Counted from the stretch's first letter, positions 17,118 to 25,572 are shown. The stretch: DNA of 35,582 bases from Flavimaricola sp. (GCA_020629175.1 JAHDDU010000032.1:1-35582); one strand, 5' to 3'. The notes: generated from the sequence alone by a model not told the origin. A program made the numbers and translations.

Positions 17118-18206
17118 GTGCAGGCACCCCCCCGGCTAGAGGTCAAAAACCTGATGCGCAGCTTTGCGGGGCGGCAGGTGGTGAATGATGTCTCGCTCTC
17201 GGTTATGCCGGGGCAGGTGACTTGCCTTTTGGGCCCTTCTGGCTGTGGCAAGTCAACGACGTTGCGGATTATCGCAGGCGTCGACGTGCAGGACAGTGGT
17301 GAAATCTACGCTGATGGCAAGCTGGTCTGCGACGCTGACTTTCGTCTGCCACCGGAGGAGCGCGGCATTGGCCTGATGTTCCAGGATTTCGCTTTGTTTC
17401 CGCATCTGGATGTTGCCGGCAACGTTGGCTTTGGTCTTAAGGGATCAAAAGGCAATCTGCGCGCCCGGATTGAGGAATTGCTGCGCAAGGTCGGCATGCA
17501 CCGTCACATTGATCGCTACCCGCACGAACTATCGGGCGGTGAACAGCAGCGCGTCGCACTGGCCCGCGCATTGGCACCACAGCCGCGGATCATGTTGATG
17601 GATGAGCCGTTCTCCGGCCTCGATGATCGGTTGCGCGATGACATCCGGGACGAGACATTGAGCCTGCTGAAAGACGAAGGCACTGCCGTCCTGCTTGTGA
17701 CGCATGAGCCAGGCGAGGCGATGCGGATGGCCGATGAGATCGCACTGATGCGAGATGGGCGTATTGTGCAGAGGGGCGCCCCCTACAACATCTATAACGC
17801 ACCTGTGGACATTGAGGCTGCCGCTTTCTTTAGCGATATCAACGTGATCCGAGGTGAAGTTCATGGCGCGCTGACCGAGACTGCCTTTGGCCAGTTCCTC
17901 GCCCCCGGCGTGCCGGATGGCACGCCCGTGGACATTGTGATCCGGCCCCAACACCTCAAGATCGACTTTGACCGCTCAGGCAGTGGCCCCAACCCCACGC
18001 CCGAGATGGGCACGCCCGCGCGTGGCGTGGTCGAGCGGGCGCGGTTCATGGGGGCGGCCAGCCTCGTGGAATTTCGGATGGATTTTGACGGCTCCAAGTT
18101 GAAGGCTCTGGTGCCATCCGTATTCCTGCCGAAACCGGGCCGGGCCCTGTGGCTGATGATCCGGCGGGACCGGTGTTTCGTCTTCGCTGACCGCAACGCA
18201 GGCTGA
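17118..18206 (+). CDS. ABC transporter ATP-binding protein, FbpC/PotA-like orphan ATPase
   Basis: Cytoplasmic ATPase subunit of an ABC importer of the CUT1/iron(III)-polyamine type. Walker A 'GPSGCGKST' is at 39-47. It is followed by 'MFQDFALFPHLDV', the signature 'LSGGEQQRVALARAL', Walker B 'MLMDEPFSGLD' and the switch 'THEP'. A C-terminal TOBE-like region (from about residue 235, 'IRPQHLKI') is present, and the 362-residue length fits the class. GTG at 17118 is preferred because AAAGGA ends 7 bases before it. TTG at 17115 is one codon earlier and also possible. No permease or binding-protein gene is adjacent, so its substrate cannot be told. Iron or another small solute is only the family default. 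Confidence 0.88.
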   Translation: MQAPPRLEVKNLMRSFAGRQVVNDVSLSVMPGQVTCLLGPSGCGKSTTLRIIAGVDVQDSGEIYADGKLVCDADFRLPPEERGIGLMFQDFALFPHLDVAGNVGFGLKGSKGNLRARIEELLRKVGMHRHIDRYPHELSGGEQQRVALARALAPQPRIMLMDEPFSGLDDRLRDDIRDETLSLLKDEGTAVLLVTHEPGEAMRMADEIALMRDGRIVQRGAPYNIYNAPVDIEAAAFFSDINVIRGEVHGALTETAFGQFLAPGVPDGTPVDIVIRPQHLKIDFDRSGSGPNPTPEMGTPARGVVERARFMGAASLVEFRMDFDGSKLKALVPSVFLPKPGRALWLMIRRDRCFVFADRNAG

Positions 18207-18247
18207 AGGGGCGGAGCCTCCGGCGGGGGTGATGGCCCAAAGAAGAC

Positions 18248-18934
18248 TTAGGCTGTGTCTTCGTCCGAGCGGGCGCGAAAATCGGCCAGCGTTTTGCCAG
18301 GTTCTTCAATGAACAGTTGCGGCAACACAGCGAGGTCTTCGATCTGGTCGAGGCGGAAGGTGCGGAAATCAGACCGAAGCTCGCACCAGGCGGTTATTGT
18401 CCAAAGGCGGCCCCAGTAATCCAGATGCAGCGGGCGGATGGCGCGGATCGTTGTCGGGCCGTCGCCCACACGGGTTGAGACGCGTACCTTTTGCCGCGCG
18501 CGGATCGCGGCGCGCAGGGGGGGCATATGCTGGAACCCACGGGCGGCGTCGGCAAAGGGGTAGACCGCAATCCCCCAGCTGGTCGGCGGAGAGGAGCGAT
18601 CCTCGGGCAGGACCGCGTCGATCTTGGCCGAAAGCGATTTGGCGGCCTCTTTCAGCTCTGCGTCCGCCGCTTGCCCCACGGTCGCGATGCCCAGATGCAG
18701 CGCTTCAAGCTCGGTTGCCGTCAGGTTCAGAGGGGGCAGGGTGATCGCCGCAGTCGTGCGGTAGCCCAGCCCGCGCTCGCCCTCAATTGGGACGCCGGAC
18801 GCCACGAGCGTGTCCATATCGCGATAGATCGTGCGGACCGACACACCCAGCCGGGTGGCGATATCCTCGGCGCGGTGCATCCGTCCGTCGCGGAGGATTT
18901 GGATCATTTCAAACAGGCGGTCTTTGCGGGGCAT
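18248..18934 (-). CDS. YafY-family transcriptional regulator (HTH plus WYL domain)
   Basis: A 228-residue regulator. The N-terminal DeoR-type winged helix-turn-helix spans about residues 1-60, with 'HRAEDIATRLGVSVRTIYRDMDTL' as the DNA-binding unit. The 'SGVPIEGERGLGYR' wing is typical of the YafY family. A WYL domain follows ('LHLDYWGRLWTITAWCELRSDFRTFRLDQI', read in pieces), which in related proteins senses small ligands or nucleic acid. It is convergent with the ABC ATPase gene and divergent from tatA across a 159-base region with inverted repeats that could be its operator. Its target genes are unknown. Confidence 0.9.
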   Translation of the reverse strand: MPRKDRLFEMIQILRDGRMHRAEDIATRLGVSVRTIYRDMDTLVASGVPIEGERGLGYRTTAAITLPPLNLTATELEALHLGIATVGQAADAELKEAAKSLSAKIDAVLPEDRSSPPTSWGIAVYPFADAARGFQHMPPLRAAIRARQKVRVSTRVGDGPTTIRAIRPLHLDYWGRLWTITAWCELRSDFRTFRLDQIEDLAVLPQLFIEEPGKTLADFRARSDEDTA

Positions 18935-18940
18935 GCGGCC

Positions 18941-18995
18941 AACTCACTGACAAAAATCTGGCAACTGACAGGTTTGTGTCACAAATAGTGAGACT
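18941..18995. promoter_or_regulatory. Inverted repeats in the yafY-like/tatA divergent region, possible operator
   Basis: The region just upstream of the YafY-type regulator gene holds two copies of ACTGACA (starting at 18946 and 18964). It also has an inverted repeat TGACA-N6-TGTCA (18966-18981), and TCAC-N5-GTGA partly overlapping it. Repeats this close to the gene for a winged-helix regulator often serve autoregulation. The assignment is inferred from position and symmetry only. Confidence 0.35.
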
Positions 18996-19093
18996 TGCCA
19001 ACGTTTTCCCCTTTTCCGCGTTGCGGCGAGCCCCTATCTCAGAGATCGATTGGCGGCACCTGCGCGTGCCGCGCGCTTTGTGGGAGAGATCAC

Positions 19094-19306
19094 ATGTTGA
19101 ACAATATCGGAATTCCTGGCCTGCTTTTGATTGCGGTCGTCGTCCTCGTCCTGTTCGGGCGCGGCAAGGTGTCGTCCTTGATGGGTGAAGTTGGTAAAGG
19201 CATCACGGCCTTTAAGAAAGGCGTCAACGACGGCAGCCAAGAGATCGAAGACACGGCCACGGCGGCTCGTGACGTGACGCCCGAAGAAGACAAAGACCGC
19301 GCGTAA
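19094..19306 (+). CDS. tatA: Sec-independent protein translocase subunit TatA
   Basis: Pore-forming subunit of the twin-arginine translocase, which exports folded proteins across the inner membrane. The 70-residue product has a short N-terminal membrane helix ('IPGLLLIAVVVLVLFG', 7-22), the family hinge 'FGRGKVSSLMGEVGKGITAFKKG' read in two parts (21-43), and an acidic tail. The ATG at 19094 is chosen because GGAGAG lies 6 bases before it. In-frame codons further upstream would add a Cys- and Arg-rich stretch foreign to TatA. The gene opens a tatA-tatB-tatC operon. Confidence 0.96.
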   Translation: MLNNIGIPGLLLIAVVVLVLFGRGKVSSLMGEVGKGITAFKKGVNDGSQEIEDTATAARDVTPEEDKDRA

Positions 19307-19315
19307 GGCCCGCTG

Positions 19316-19693
19316 ATGTTTGGCATGGGCTGGAGCGAAATGATGGTTGTGGGCATCGTGGCGTTGATCGTCGTGGGGCCCAAGGACCTGCCCGGATTGT
19401 TCCGGACCATCGGTGAATTTACCGGCAAAGCCAAAGGAATGGCGCGCGAGTTTAACCGCGCCATGAACAACGCGGCCAAAGAGACGGGCGTCTCGGACGT
19501 GAGCAAGACGATCAAGGCGGCGGCGGATCCCAAGTCCTTTGGCGTGGACAAGCTGAAAGAGGCGGCGGATCTTGGCCTGAGCGAGGAACGCGCCGCCAAC
19601 AAGGCCAAGATTGACGAGGCGATGGCCACAGCCGCACGCAATCGGCAGGCCAAAGAGGCCGCTGAGGCGGCGAAATCGGAGGCCGGCGAATGA
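19316..19693 (+). CDS. tatB: Sec-independent protein translocase subunit TatB
   Basis: Receptor-complex subunit of the twin-arginine translocase that, with TatC, binds the Arg-Arg signal peptide. The 125-residue protein begins '[27 protein letters not shown]', read as a membrane helix (about 6-22) followed by the Gly-Pro hinge '[15 protein letters not shown]'. An amphipathic and then Ala/Lys/Glu-rich charged helix extends to the end. It starts 9 bases after tatA, and its TGA overlaps the tatC ATG by 4 bases. Confidence 0.95.
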   Translation: MFGMGWSEMMVVGIVALIVVGPKDLPGLFRTIGEFTGKAKGMAREFNRAMNNAAKETGVSDVSKTIKAAADPKSFGVDKLKEAADLGLSEERAANKAKIDEAMATAARNRQAKEAAEAAKSEAGE

Positions 19694-20673
19694 CCGCGGC
19701 AGACAACGTAGAAGCCAGCAGCGCCCCTCTGATCGAACATCTGACCGAGCTGCGCCAGCGTCTGATTTATTCCGTGGCGGCGTTTCTGGTAGGGATGGTC
19801 ATCTGCTTTACCTTCGCGGGAAGCATCCTTGAATTTCTGCTGATCCCCATCGAAAACACGATGCGGGCCTTGGGGGATCCATCGCCCGAAATGCAGTATA
19901 CCGCACCGCAGGAGTACTTCTTTACGCTGATCCGGATTTCCGTGGTCGCGGGGCTGATTGTGTCGTTCCCGATCATCGCGTTTCAGCTGTGGCGCTTTGT
20001 GGCGCCGGGGCTCTACAAAAATGAGCAGCATGCCTTTCTGCCATTTCTGATTTCATCGCCTGTCCTGTTCCTGTTGGGTGCTGCGTTTGCGCATTTTGTC
20101 GTTGTCCCCCTCGCCATGGCCTTTTTCCTGGGCTTTGCGGATTTGCCAACGGTTTTGACCGACGCCGCCGCCGATCTTGTGCCGAACCCGACGAGCGAGG
20201 GGCCCCTGACGATGGAAGACGTTGGCGCCGCACTCGATACACTCAACGCCGAACGCGCCGCCGCCGCGACCGCCGCGCAAGAGGGTGTCTCTATCGTCTT
20301 TAACGGCAAGGTGAATGAAAGCCTTGATATCACGCTCAAGATGATCGTGGCCTTTGGTCTTTGCTTTCAGCTGCCGGTCCTGTTGACCCTTATGGGCTCT
20401 GCCGGTTTGGCGTCGTCACGCGGGTTGCGCGGAACACGGAAGTACGCGGTGTTGGGCATCCTCGTCGTTGCGGCGCTGGTGACGCCGCCCGATGTTGTGA
20501 CACAGCTGATCCTGTTCACGGTGGTCTATGGCCTCTATGAGATTTCCATCCATCTCGTCGCCGGGGTCGAACGGCGCAAGGACCGGAAGGCCCGCGAAGA
20601 GGGGATCATCGGCGAAGACGAGAGCCTGTTCGACATTGATGACGATGAAGAGGCTGAGGAGGCCGCGCAGTGA
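19690..20673 (+). CDS. tatC: Sec-independent protein translocase subunit TatC
   Basis: Core membrane subunit of the twin-arginine translocase, which recognises the Arg-Arg signal peptide. The 327-residue protein has the TatC signature '[18 protein letters not shown]' at the N-terminus, '[15 protein letters not shown]', '[16 protein letters not shown]' and the late '[14 protein letters not shown]'. Six helices are expected. It is about 70 residues longer than E. coli TatC. Part of the excess is a hydrophilic Ala/Glu-rich insertion near residues 160-200, and the rest is an acidic C-terminal tail. Both features occur in the Rhodobacteraceae, to my knowledge. The gene overlaps tatB and the following ATPase gene by 4 bases each. 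Confidence 0.95.
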   Translation: MTAADNVEASSAPLIEHLTELRQRLIYSVAAFLVGMVICFTFAGSILEFLLIPIENTMRALGDPSPEMQYTAPQEYFFTLIRISVVAGLIVSFPIIAFQLWRFVAPGLYKNEQHAFLPFLISSPVLFLLGAAFAHFVVVPLAMAFFLGFADLPTVLTDAAADLVPNPTSEGPLTMEDVGAALDTLNAERAAAATAAQEGVSIVFNGKVNESLDITLKMIVAFGLCFQLPVLLTLMGSAGLASSRGLRGTRKYAVLGILVVAALVTPPDVVTQLILFTVVYGLYEISIHLVAGVERRKDRKAREEGIIGEDESLFDIDDDEEAEEAAQ

Positions 20674-21509
20674 ACGATGTGCTGCTGGAGCGCATCGCGC
20701 AAGCGCTGGAGCGGATCAGCCCGCCGCCCGTCGCGGCGCCCGATCTCTCGACAGCCTCAGCCTTTGTTTGGTCGCCTGACCCTGATCGCTTGGTGCCCGT
20801 GGCAAAGGTCTCGGCGCTCGATGTGGGCCTGCTGATCGGGATTGACCGGGCGCGCGATACGTTGATGGACAACACCCGGCGCTTTGCGCAAGGAATGCCC
20901 GCGAACAACGCGCTGCTCTGGGGCTCGCGCGGGATGGGAAAATCCAGCTTGGTCAAGGCAGTACACGGGGCTCTTCATTCAGACTTTCCGACACTTAAGA
21001 TCGTTGAAGTGCACCGCGAGGATCTGCCCAGCATCGGGCGCTGTTTGGCTTTGTTGCGGGAGGCGAACGAGCGCTTCATCCTGTATTGCGATGATCTGTC
21101 TTTCACGCAGGACGATGCCCATTACAAATCGCTCAAGGCGGTTCTGGATGGTGGGATTGAGGGGCGGCCTGACAATGTCGTGCTTTATGCAACGTCTAAC
21201 AGGCGGCACCTGATGCCCCGTGATATGATCGAGAACGAGCGGTCTACCTCCATCTCACCGTCTGAGGCGGTGGAGGAGAAGGTCTCTCTGTCTGATCGCT
21301 TTGGCCTCTGGATCGGGTTTCATCCGTGTGATCAGGATCAGTACCTCGCGATGATCCGCGGATATTGTGACGCCTACGGTATCCACATCTCGGACGATGA
21401 TCTGCGGGCAGAAGCGATTGAATGGCAAGCCACGCGGGGCAGCCGGTCTGGCCGTGTGGCGTGGCAGTATTTCACTGATCTGGCAGGGCGAAAGGGCGTG
21501 ACGCTTTAG
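20670..21509 (+). CDS. AAA-type ATPase of the DUF815 family
   Basis: A 279-residue predicted ATPase. Walker A is 'GSRGMGKSSLVKAV' (about 90-103), and the Walker B-like segment is 'FILYCDDLSF' (about 137-146). It is followed by 'LYATSNRRHLMPRDM', a sensor-like block, and 'LSDRFGLWIGF' with the arginine-finger-like region. These match the DUF815 family of uncharacterised AAA proteins. The start is GTG, overlapping the tatC TGA by 4 bases (GTGA), with GAGGAGG 6 bases upstream, so it is translationally coupled to the Tat operon. Its biochemical role is not known. Coupling with Tat may be functional or only positional. Confidence 0.88.
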   Translation: MNDVLLERIAQALERISPPPVAAPDLSTASAFVWSPDPDRLVPVAKVSALDVGLLIGIDRARDTLMDNTRRFAQGMPANNALLWGSRGMGKSSLVKAVHGALHSDFPTLKIVEVHREDLPSIGRCLALLREANERFILYCDDLSFTQDDAHYKSLKAVLDGGIEGRPDNVVLYATSNRRHLMPRDMIENERSTSISPSEAVEEKVSLSDRFGLWIGFHPCDQDQYLAMIRGYCDAYGIHISDDDLRAEAIEWQATRGSRSGRVAWQYFTDLAGRKGVTL

Positions 21510-21525
21510 CGCCACGCCGCGTGCC

Positions 21526-22710
21526 TTAGGGCAGGAAGTTCGTCGGATCTTCGCTCGCCGTGCCGCGCCGTACCTCAAAGTGCAAAAAGCTCGGGTCACC
21601 GGCCTGAACAGAGCCGATGGCTTGCCCCTGGCTCACAGTGTCACCGCGGCTGACGGTCAGGTTATCAAGATGGGTGTAAACGGTCAGCAGATTGCCCGCG
21701 TGCCGGATAACCACGATCTGAATGCCAGCCGTGTCTGTGGTGATCGCTGCCACGGAACCGCTGGCCGCTGCGACAACCGGTGATCCGGCAGAGGCACCGA
21801 TATCGATCCCGTCGTTGCGACCGGCGGCATAGGCGCGGATGATGCTGCCCTGCGCGGGGAAGACCATGGGCGCGCTGCTGGCCGTCTCGGTCTGCTCGCT
21901 GCCAAGGTCCGGCACCGGAACCGGCGCAGGCTCGGGCGTTGCGGCCGGGGCCGCGACGGTGTCTGCCGGTGGTAAGGGCGTTTCCGCGCTTGGCGGCACC
22001 GGTGTGACGCTGCCTTCACCGGGGGCGGCTGTGTCCTCGCGTGCCGCTGGCGGCACAGCACCGGCAGCAGGGATCAGCAAGAACTGCCCAGCCCGCACAT
22101 TCAGGTCAGGGCCGAGGCCGTTCCATTCGGCAATCGATTGAGGCGAGGCCCCGTAAAGCCGTGCGATGGAAAAGAGCGTCTCACCGCGCAACACCTGATG
22201 TTGCACCGGCTCGGCCCCGATGACGGTCTGCGCGGGTTCGGTCGCTGGGGCAGCCACGGTTGTGCCTGCGCGATCAATGGCGTTGCCTGCAAGCGTTGTG
22301 ACTTCAACCGTCGATGGCTGAATTGGTCCCGACGTCGCAGCCCCCGTTGCGGGGGAGGGCTCGGCCACGCGGCTGGGCAGGGCGATCACCTCATCCCGGC
22401 GGAGCGTGACGTCCGGCTCGATCCCGTTGTAGCTTGCCAGCGTGTCCGCATTGAGGCCAAGACGCGTCGCAATGCTACGCGCCGTGTCGCCCTGTTTGGC
22501 CACAACGACTTGATAATTGGGGTAGGAAATCACCCCGCGATCATCCGGTTCGGGGCGAGGTTCCACGTTGGCGAGCGCGGAAGTGGTGTCAAATCCGTTG
22601 CCCAAATCGCGAAGATCAAAGTCAAAACCGTTGCCATTACACGCCGCCAAAAGCGCAAGACCGGCTGTCGCCATCGCAAGCCGGGTCGGCCGCGCGAGTG
22701 TTTTCTGCAT
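21526..22710 (-). CDS. nlpD: NlpD-like lipoprotein, LysM repeats plus degenerate M23/LytM domain
   Basis: Outer-membrane-type lipoprotein expected to activate septal peptidoglycan amidases. The 394-residue protein has a lipobox 'LAAC' (Cys24), LysM domains at about 65-111 and 170-213, a Pro/Ala-rich linker, and a C-terminal LytM domain (about 284-394). Two of the zinc-ligand positions of true M23 enzymes are changed: the first His is Asn299 ('GRNDGIDIG'), and the HxH pair is Phe375-Leu-His377 ('SFLHFEVR'). The same kind of loss is known in E. coli NlpD, which is not a hydrolase. The order surE-pcm-nlpD is the classical one. AGAGG fits the ATG at 22710 best. ATG at 22713 is the alternative. 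Confidence 0.9.
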   Translation of the reverse strand: MQKTLARPTRLAMATAGLALLAACNGNGFDFDLRDLGNGFDTTSALANVEPRPEPDDRGVISYPNYQVVVAKQGDTARSIATRLGLNADTLASYNGIEPDVTLRRDEVIALPSRVAEPSPATGAATSGPIQPSTVEVTTLAGNAIDRAGTTVAAPATEPAQTVIGAEPVQHQVLRGETLFSIARLYGASPQSIAEWNGLGPDLNVRAGQFLLIPAAGAVPPAAREDTAAPGEGSVTPVPPSAETPLPPADTVAAPAATPEPAPVPVPDLGSEQTETASSAPMVFPAQGSIIRAYAAGRNDGIDIGASAGSPVVAAASGSVAAITTDTAGIQIVVIRHAGNLLTVYTHLDNLTVSRGDTVSQGQAIGSVQAGDPSFLHFEVRRGTASEDPTNFLP

Positions 22711-22770
22711 CATATCCTCTGTCCTACTTGCCCTATTTTATCAGGGTTCTGAGGGGTTTACCGTCATTTC

Positions 22771-23424
22771 TTAATCTTGACCCAGACCTTCGACCAAAGG
22801 GACAAAGCGCACAGGGCGGAGTTCTTCGTAATCATAGCCGCTGTCCAGACGCTTGACCCGGATGAGGCTTTGCACCGTGTCGGACTGGCCAACCGGCACA
22901 ATCATAATACCCCCAACTTTCAATTGCGCCAAGAGGGGGCCGGGTGGATCCTCTGCGGCGGCGGTCACAAGGATACGGTCGAACGGGGCCTGTTCGGGCA
23001 ATCCGTGGCTGCCATCGGCGGTGATCGCAGTAATGTTGTGCAGACCGAGCTGATCAAACATCTGGCGCGCCTCTGCCACCAGCCGCTTGTAACGGTCTAC
23101 GGTATAGACGCGCCGGGCCAGCTGGCTCAGGATCGCGGCCTGATAGCCGGAGCCTGTCCCCACCTCGAGCACCTTTTCCCGCCCCGTCAGATCGAGCGCT
23201 TGCGTCATGATCCCCACGACAGAGGGTTGTGAGATCGTCTGACCACAGCCAATCGGTAGCGGCATATCATCATGCGCGCGTTCTGAAAAAATCCCCCGCA
23301 CAAACATCGCGCGTTCTATTTTTTCCATAACGGTCAGCACCTTGGCGTCCGTCACCCCCTTGGAGCGAAGGGCGAAGAGGAACTGCATCTTGCGTTCGGC
23401 CTCGGTGGTGTCGGCGGGCGTCAC
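22771..23424 (-). CDS. pcm: Protein-L-isoaspartate O-methyltransferase
   Basis: SAM-dependent enzyme that methylates isoaspartyl residues and so starts the repair of damaged proteins. The 217-residue protein has '[22 protein letters not shown]' read in parts (active-site loop, about 54-75), the SAM-binding motif I '[15 protein letters not shown]' (about 84-98), '[10 protein letters not shown]' and '[26 protein letters not shown]' in pieces. The C-terminal Val/Pro-rich block '[11 protein letters not shown]' completes the fold. It overlaps the surE stop by 4 bases (ATGA), so the two are co-translated. It lies 60 bases upstream of nlpD. Confidence 0.95.
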   Translation of the reverse strand: MTPADTTEAERKMQFLFALRSKGVTDAKVLTVMEKIERAMFVRGIFSERAHDDMPLPIGCGQTISQPSVVGIMTQALDLTGREKVLEVGTGSGYQAAILSQLARRVYTVDRYKRLVAEARQMFDQLGLHNITAITADGSHGLPEQAPFDRILVTAAAEDPPGPLLAQLKVGGIMIVPVGQSDTVQSLIRVKRLDSGYDYEELRPVRFVPLVEGLGQD

Positions 23425-24218
23425 GCTGTTTGCCCGTCAAGCTTTGCAGCGAGGGCAGGCAGCATGTCATGCGCCGTCAAATCCGCCCGCATCGGCGTGA
23501 CCGAAATCTTGCCTGCTAAATTGGCATGCGCGTCGGTGCCGGGTGCTGTGGGCACATTCTGTGGCCCGCCCTTGACCCACAAATACCTCCGCCCTGAAGG
23601 GGAGGTCTGCGGCTCGACCCCAAAACACGTGTCCCGCCGAAAGCCTTGCGCCACGGTGGCAATCCCTTTGACCGCAGCGGCAGGCACAGGGGGAAAGTTC
23701 ACATTATAGAAAATGCGGTAGTCGTCCTGTGTCCAGCCCCCGTGGTTCACAATGCGCCGGACCGTGGCAGTGCCATGTACGCGCGCCGCTTCAAAGCTGT
23801 CCGGTAAGTCTTTGTTATCAGGTCCGTAATACTGGCTGAGTGCAATAGACCGGTACCCCTGTAGCGCCCCTTCGATGCAGGCGCCAATGGTCCCGGAATA
23901 AAGCGTATTCTCCGCGGAATTGTTGCCGCGATTAACGCCTGAGAGGATCAGGTCGGGCGCGTTGCCCGCCATCACATCATGCAATCCCGCCAGCACACAA
24001 TCGGCGGGCGAGCCTTCGACGGCATAGCGACGGTCCCCGACTTTTGCGATCATTGTGGGCCGGGTGTAGTTGATGCAATGGCCCACGCCCGATTGCTCGA
24101 ACGCTGGGGCGACTGTCCAAACCTCGCCCGAAGGGCCGGCAATGTTCGTCGCAATCTCGTGCAACACGCTCAGGCCCGGAGCATTGATCCCGTCGTCATT
24201 GGTGATGAGAATGCGCAT
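23421..24218 (-). CDS. surE: 5'/3'-nucleotidase SurE
   Basis: Metal-dependent nucleotidase and exopolyphosphatase associated with stationary-phase survival. The 265-residue protein starts '[15 protein letters not shown]', which holds the metal-binding Asp-Asp pair. It continues with 'GTPADC'-like '[13 protein letters not shown]' and '[29 protein letters not shown]' (substrate and metal region), read in parts. ATG at 24218 is chosen because the conserved sequence begins there. An in-frame upstream extension to 24275 would add unrelated Cys/Gln-rich residues. It is the first of the surE-pcm-nlpD group. Confidence 0.95.
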   Translation of the reverse strand: MRILITNDDGINAPGLSVLHEIATNIAGPSGEVWTVAPAFEQSGVGHCINYTRPTMIAKVGDRRYAVEGSPADCVLAGLHDVMAGNAPDLILSGVNRGNNSAENTLYSGTIGACIEGALQGYRSIALSQYYGPDNKDLPDSFEAARVHGTATVRRIVNHGGWTQDDYRIFYNVNFPPVPAAAVKGIATVAQGFRRDTCFGVEPQTSPSGRRYLWVKGGPQNVPTAPGTDAHANLAGKISVTPMRADLTAHDMLPALAAKLDGQTA

Positions 24219-24319
24219 GAATGCCCCCGCGTGGTCCCCACTTTGGTACCCCTGCCTGCAAGGGGCGGCAAGCACGCCCGCACGTTGTTTTCCGCGCGAC
24301 GTATTCCGGCAACAAGCGC

Positions 24320-24958
24320 CTAGGCCAGGATGGTGGGTAAGAGGCGTGCAGCCTCGGATTTGGGGCTGGCCAGTTTGGAAGCATCCTCACCCGGGAAGAA
24401 CCGTGCACGCGTTGCCGTGGGCATGGGCGCAGGGCTCAAAATCTCCACCCGGCGCTCCATATTCCGGGTCTCGGCGGCCCAGGATTGCGCGATCGCGATC
24501 TGCGCAGCCTTTGTCGCCCCATAATGCCCAAAGAAGGCTTTTCCTGCCTGCGGATCATCAAAAAACACAGCCTTGCCAGAGGGATGCAGCACTTGGTTCA
24601 CATAAGAAATCAGTCGCGAAGTCGCAGTGATGTTGACGTTGATGGATTTCGCCAGGTCCTTCTCCGTCATATCCTGCGCTGGGGTGAGCGGACCCGCATG
24701 AATGGCCGTGTGGCACCACAGATCAAGCGTGCCCCAACGGTCATGTATGGATTGGCACAGCTGCTGCATCGCCTCTGCAATAGTGATGTCCATCGGCGCC
24801 AGCGTGGCCTGACCGCCCGCCGCACGCACCGTATCATCCAGCTCTTCGAGCGCGCCCACCGTCTTGCCCACCGCGATGATGTGATGAGTGGGTGCAAGGG
24901 CGAGGGCCAATGCATGGCCAAGACCGCGAGAGGCACCGGTGATCAAAGCTGTGGGCAT
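24320..24958 (-). CDS. SDR-family oxidoreductase with altered active site
   Basis: A 212-residue Rossmann-fold protein. It has the cofactor motif 'TGASRGLGHALALA' (7-20) and the catalytic pair Tyr146/Lys150 in 'HYGATKAA'. The usual catalytic Ser is replaced: the segment 13 residues before the Tyr reads 'VFFDDPQAG', with Asp134. The family 'NNAG' is also replaced by 'HTAIHAG'. The length is short for the family (about 250), with the C-terminal part reduced. It may be a reductase on an unusual substrate or have lost activity. It lies 101 bases before surE on the same strand. No pathway context is evident. Confidence 0.85.
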   Translation of the reverse strand: MPTALITGASRGLGHALALALAPTHHIIAVGKTVGALEELDDTVRAAGGQATLAPMDITIAEAMQQLCQSIHDRWGTLDLWCHTAIHAGPLTPAQDMTEKDLAKSINVNITATSRLISYVNQVLHPSGKAVFFDDPQAGKAFFGHYGATKAAQIAIAQSWAAETRNMERRVEILSPAPMPTATRARFFPGEDASKLASPKSEAARLLPTILA

Positions 24959-25021
24959 GTCAGACGTCCATATGCGCTAGAGTTCCGCTCCATATGGCGG
25001 GGAACGCCCAGACTGGCAAGA

Positions 25022-25507
25022 CTACCGCCCGGTTTCGAGGAACGACGCCAGCCTGATTCTCAACTGCTCGCGGCTGCGTGGCCCGGTCATAATATCCACC
25101 GTGCGCCCGTCGCCATCGATCAGCATCAGCGTGACGCGCCCGACTGAGTGTTGCCGCGCATAGGCAAGGCCATCCTCGCTCACGAGGCTCGCGATCCTGT
25201 AAGAGAAATCTCCCTCATCAAAATTGCGCAGCGCAGCGCGGGCTTCACGCTCGAGCACGACGCAATCCCCACAGGCCGGATCATGGATTTGCACCACCGC
25301 TGGCGTGCCGTTGCCAATGACGCTCAGGTCCTGCTCTTCGATGTCAGCCATGACAGAGGTCACAGCATATCCGCCCACACCGCCGACAAGGACAGCGCCC
25401 AAGATGCCCCATTGCAAATAGCTCATCGCCCCGCGCCGGGTCACAGGCCGGTCCTGAGCAGTTTCTGTCGAATACGCCTTCTTCCGCGTCTGCCGTTTCT
25501 TCGCCAT
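25022..25507 (-). CDS. Membrane-anchored thioredoxin-fold protein with CGDC motif
   Basis: A 161-residue protein with a highly basic N-terminus (residues 3-25, many Lys and Arg). A single membrane helix follows (about 31-53, 'LQWGILGAVLVGGVGGYAV'), then a thioredoxin-like domain facing the periplasm. The CxxC motif is 'DPACGDCVVLERE' (Cys79 and Cys82). It is followed by 'RVTLMLIDGDGR', a beta-strand pair of the fold, and a terminal helix. A His replaces the usual residue preceding the motif ('VQIHDPAC'). Membership of the thioredoxin superfamily is inferred from this pattern. A role in periplasmic thiol redox is likely but its partner is unknown. It sits 65 bases downstream of purF. Confidence 0.8.
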   Translation of the reverse strand: MAKKRQTRKKAYSTETAQDRPVTRRGAMSYLQWGILGAVLVGGVGGYAVTSVMADIEEQDLSVIGNGTPAVVQIHDPACGDCVVLEREARAALRNFDEGDFSYRIASLVSEDGLAYARQHSVGRVTLMLIDGDGRTVDIMTGPRSREQLRIRLASFLETGR

Positions 25508-25572
25508 TGGTTGCCCTCCACGCCAAAGTCTAGGTCCGCGAATGCCCGAGTTGGAATGACAATCCCGTGTAC

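Noticed and set aside
18995-19093. Extended tatA starting at 18995
   Set aside because: The additional 33 residues contain Cys and Arg and would precede the membrane helix, unlike any TatA. The ATG at 19094 has a good ribosome binding site.
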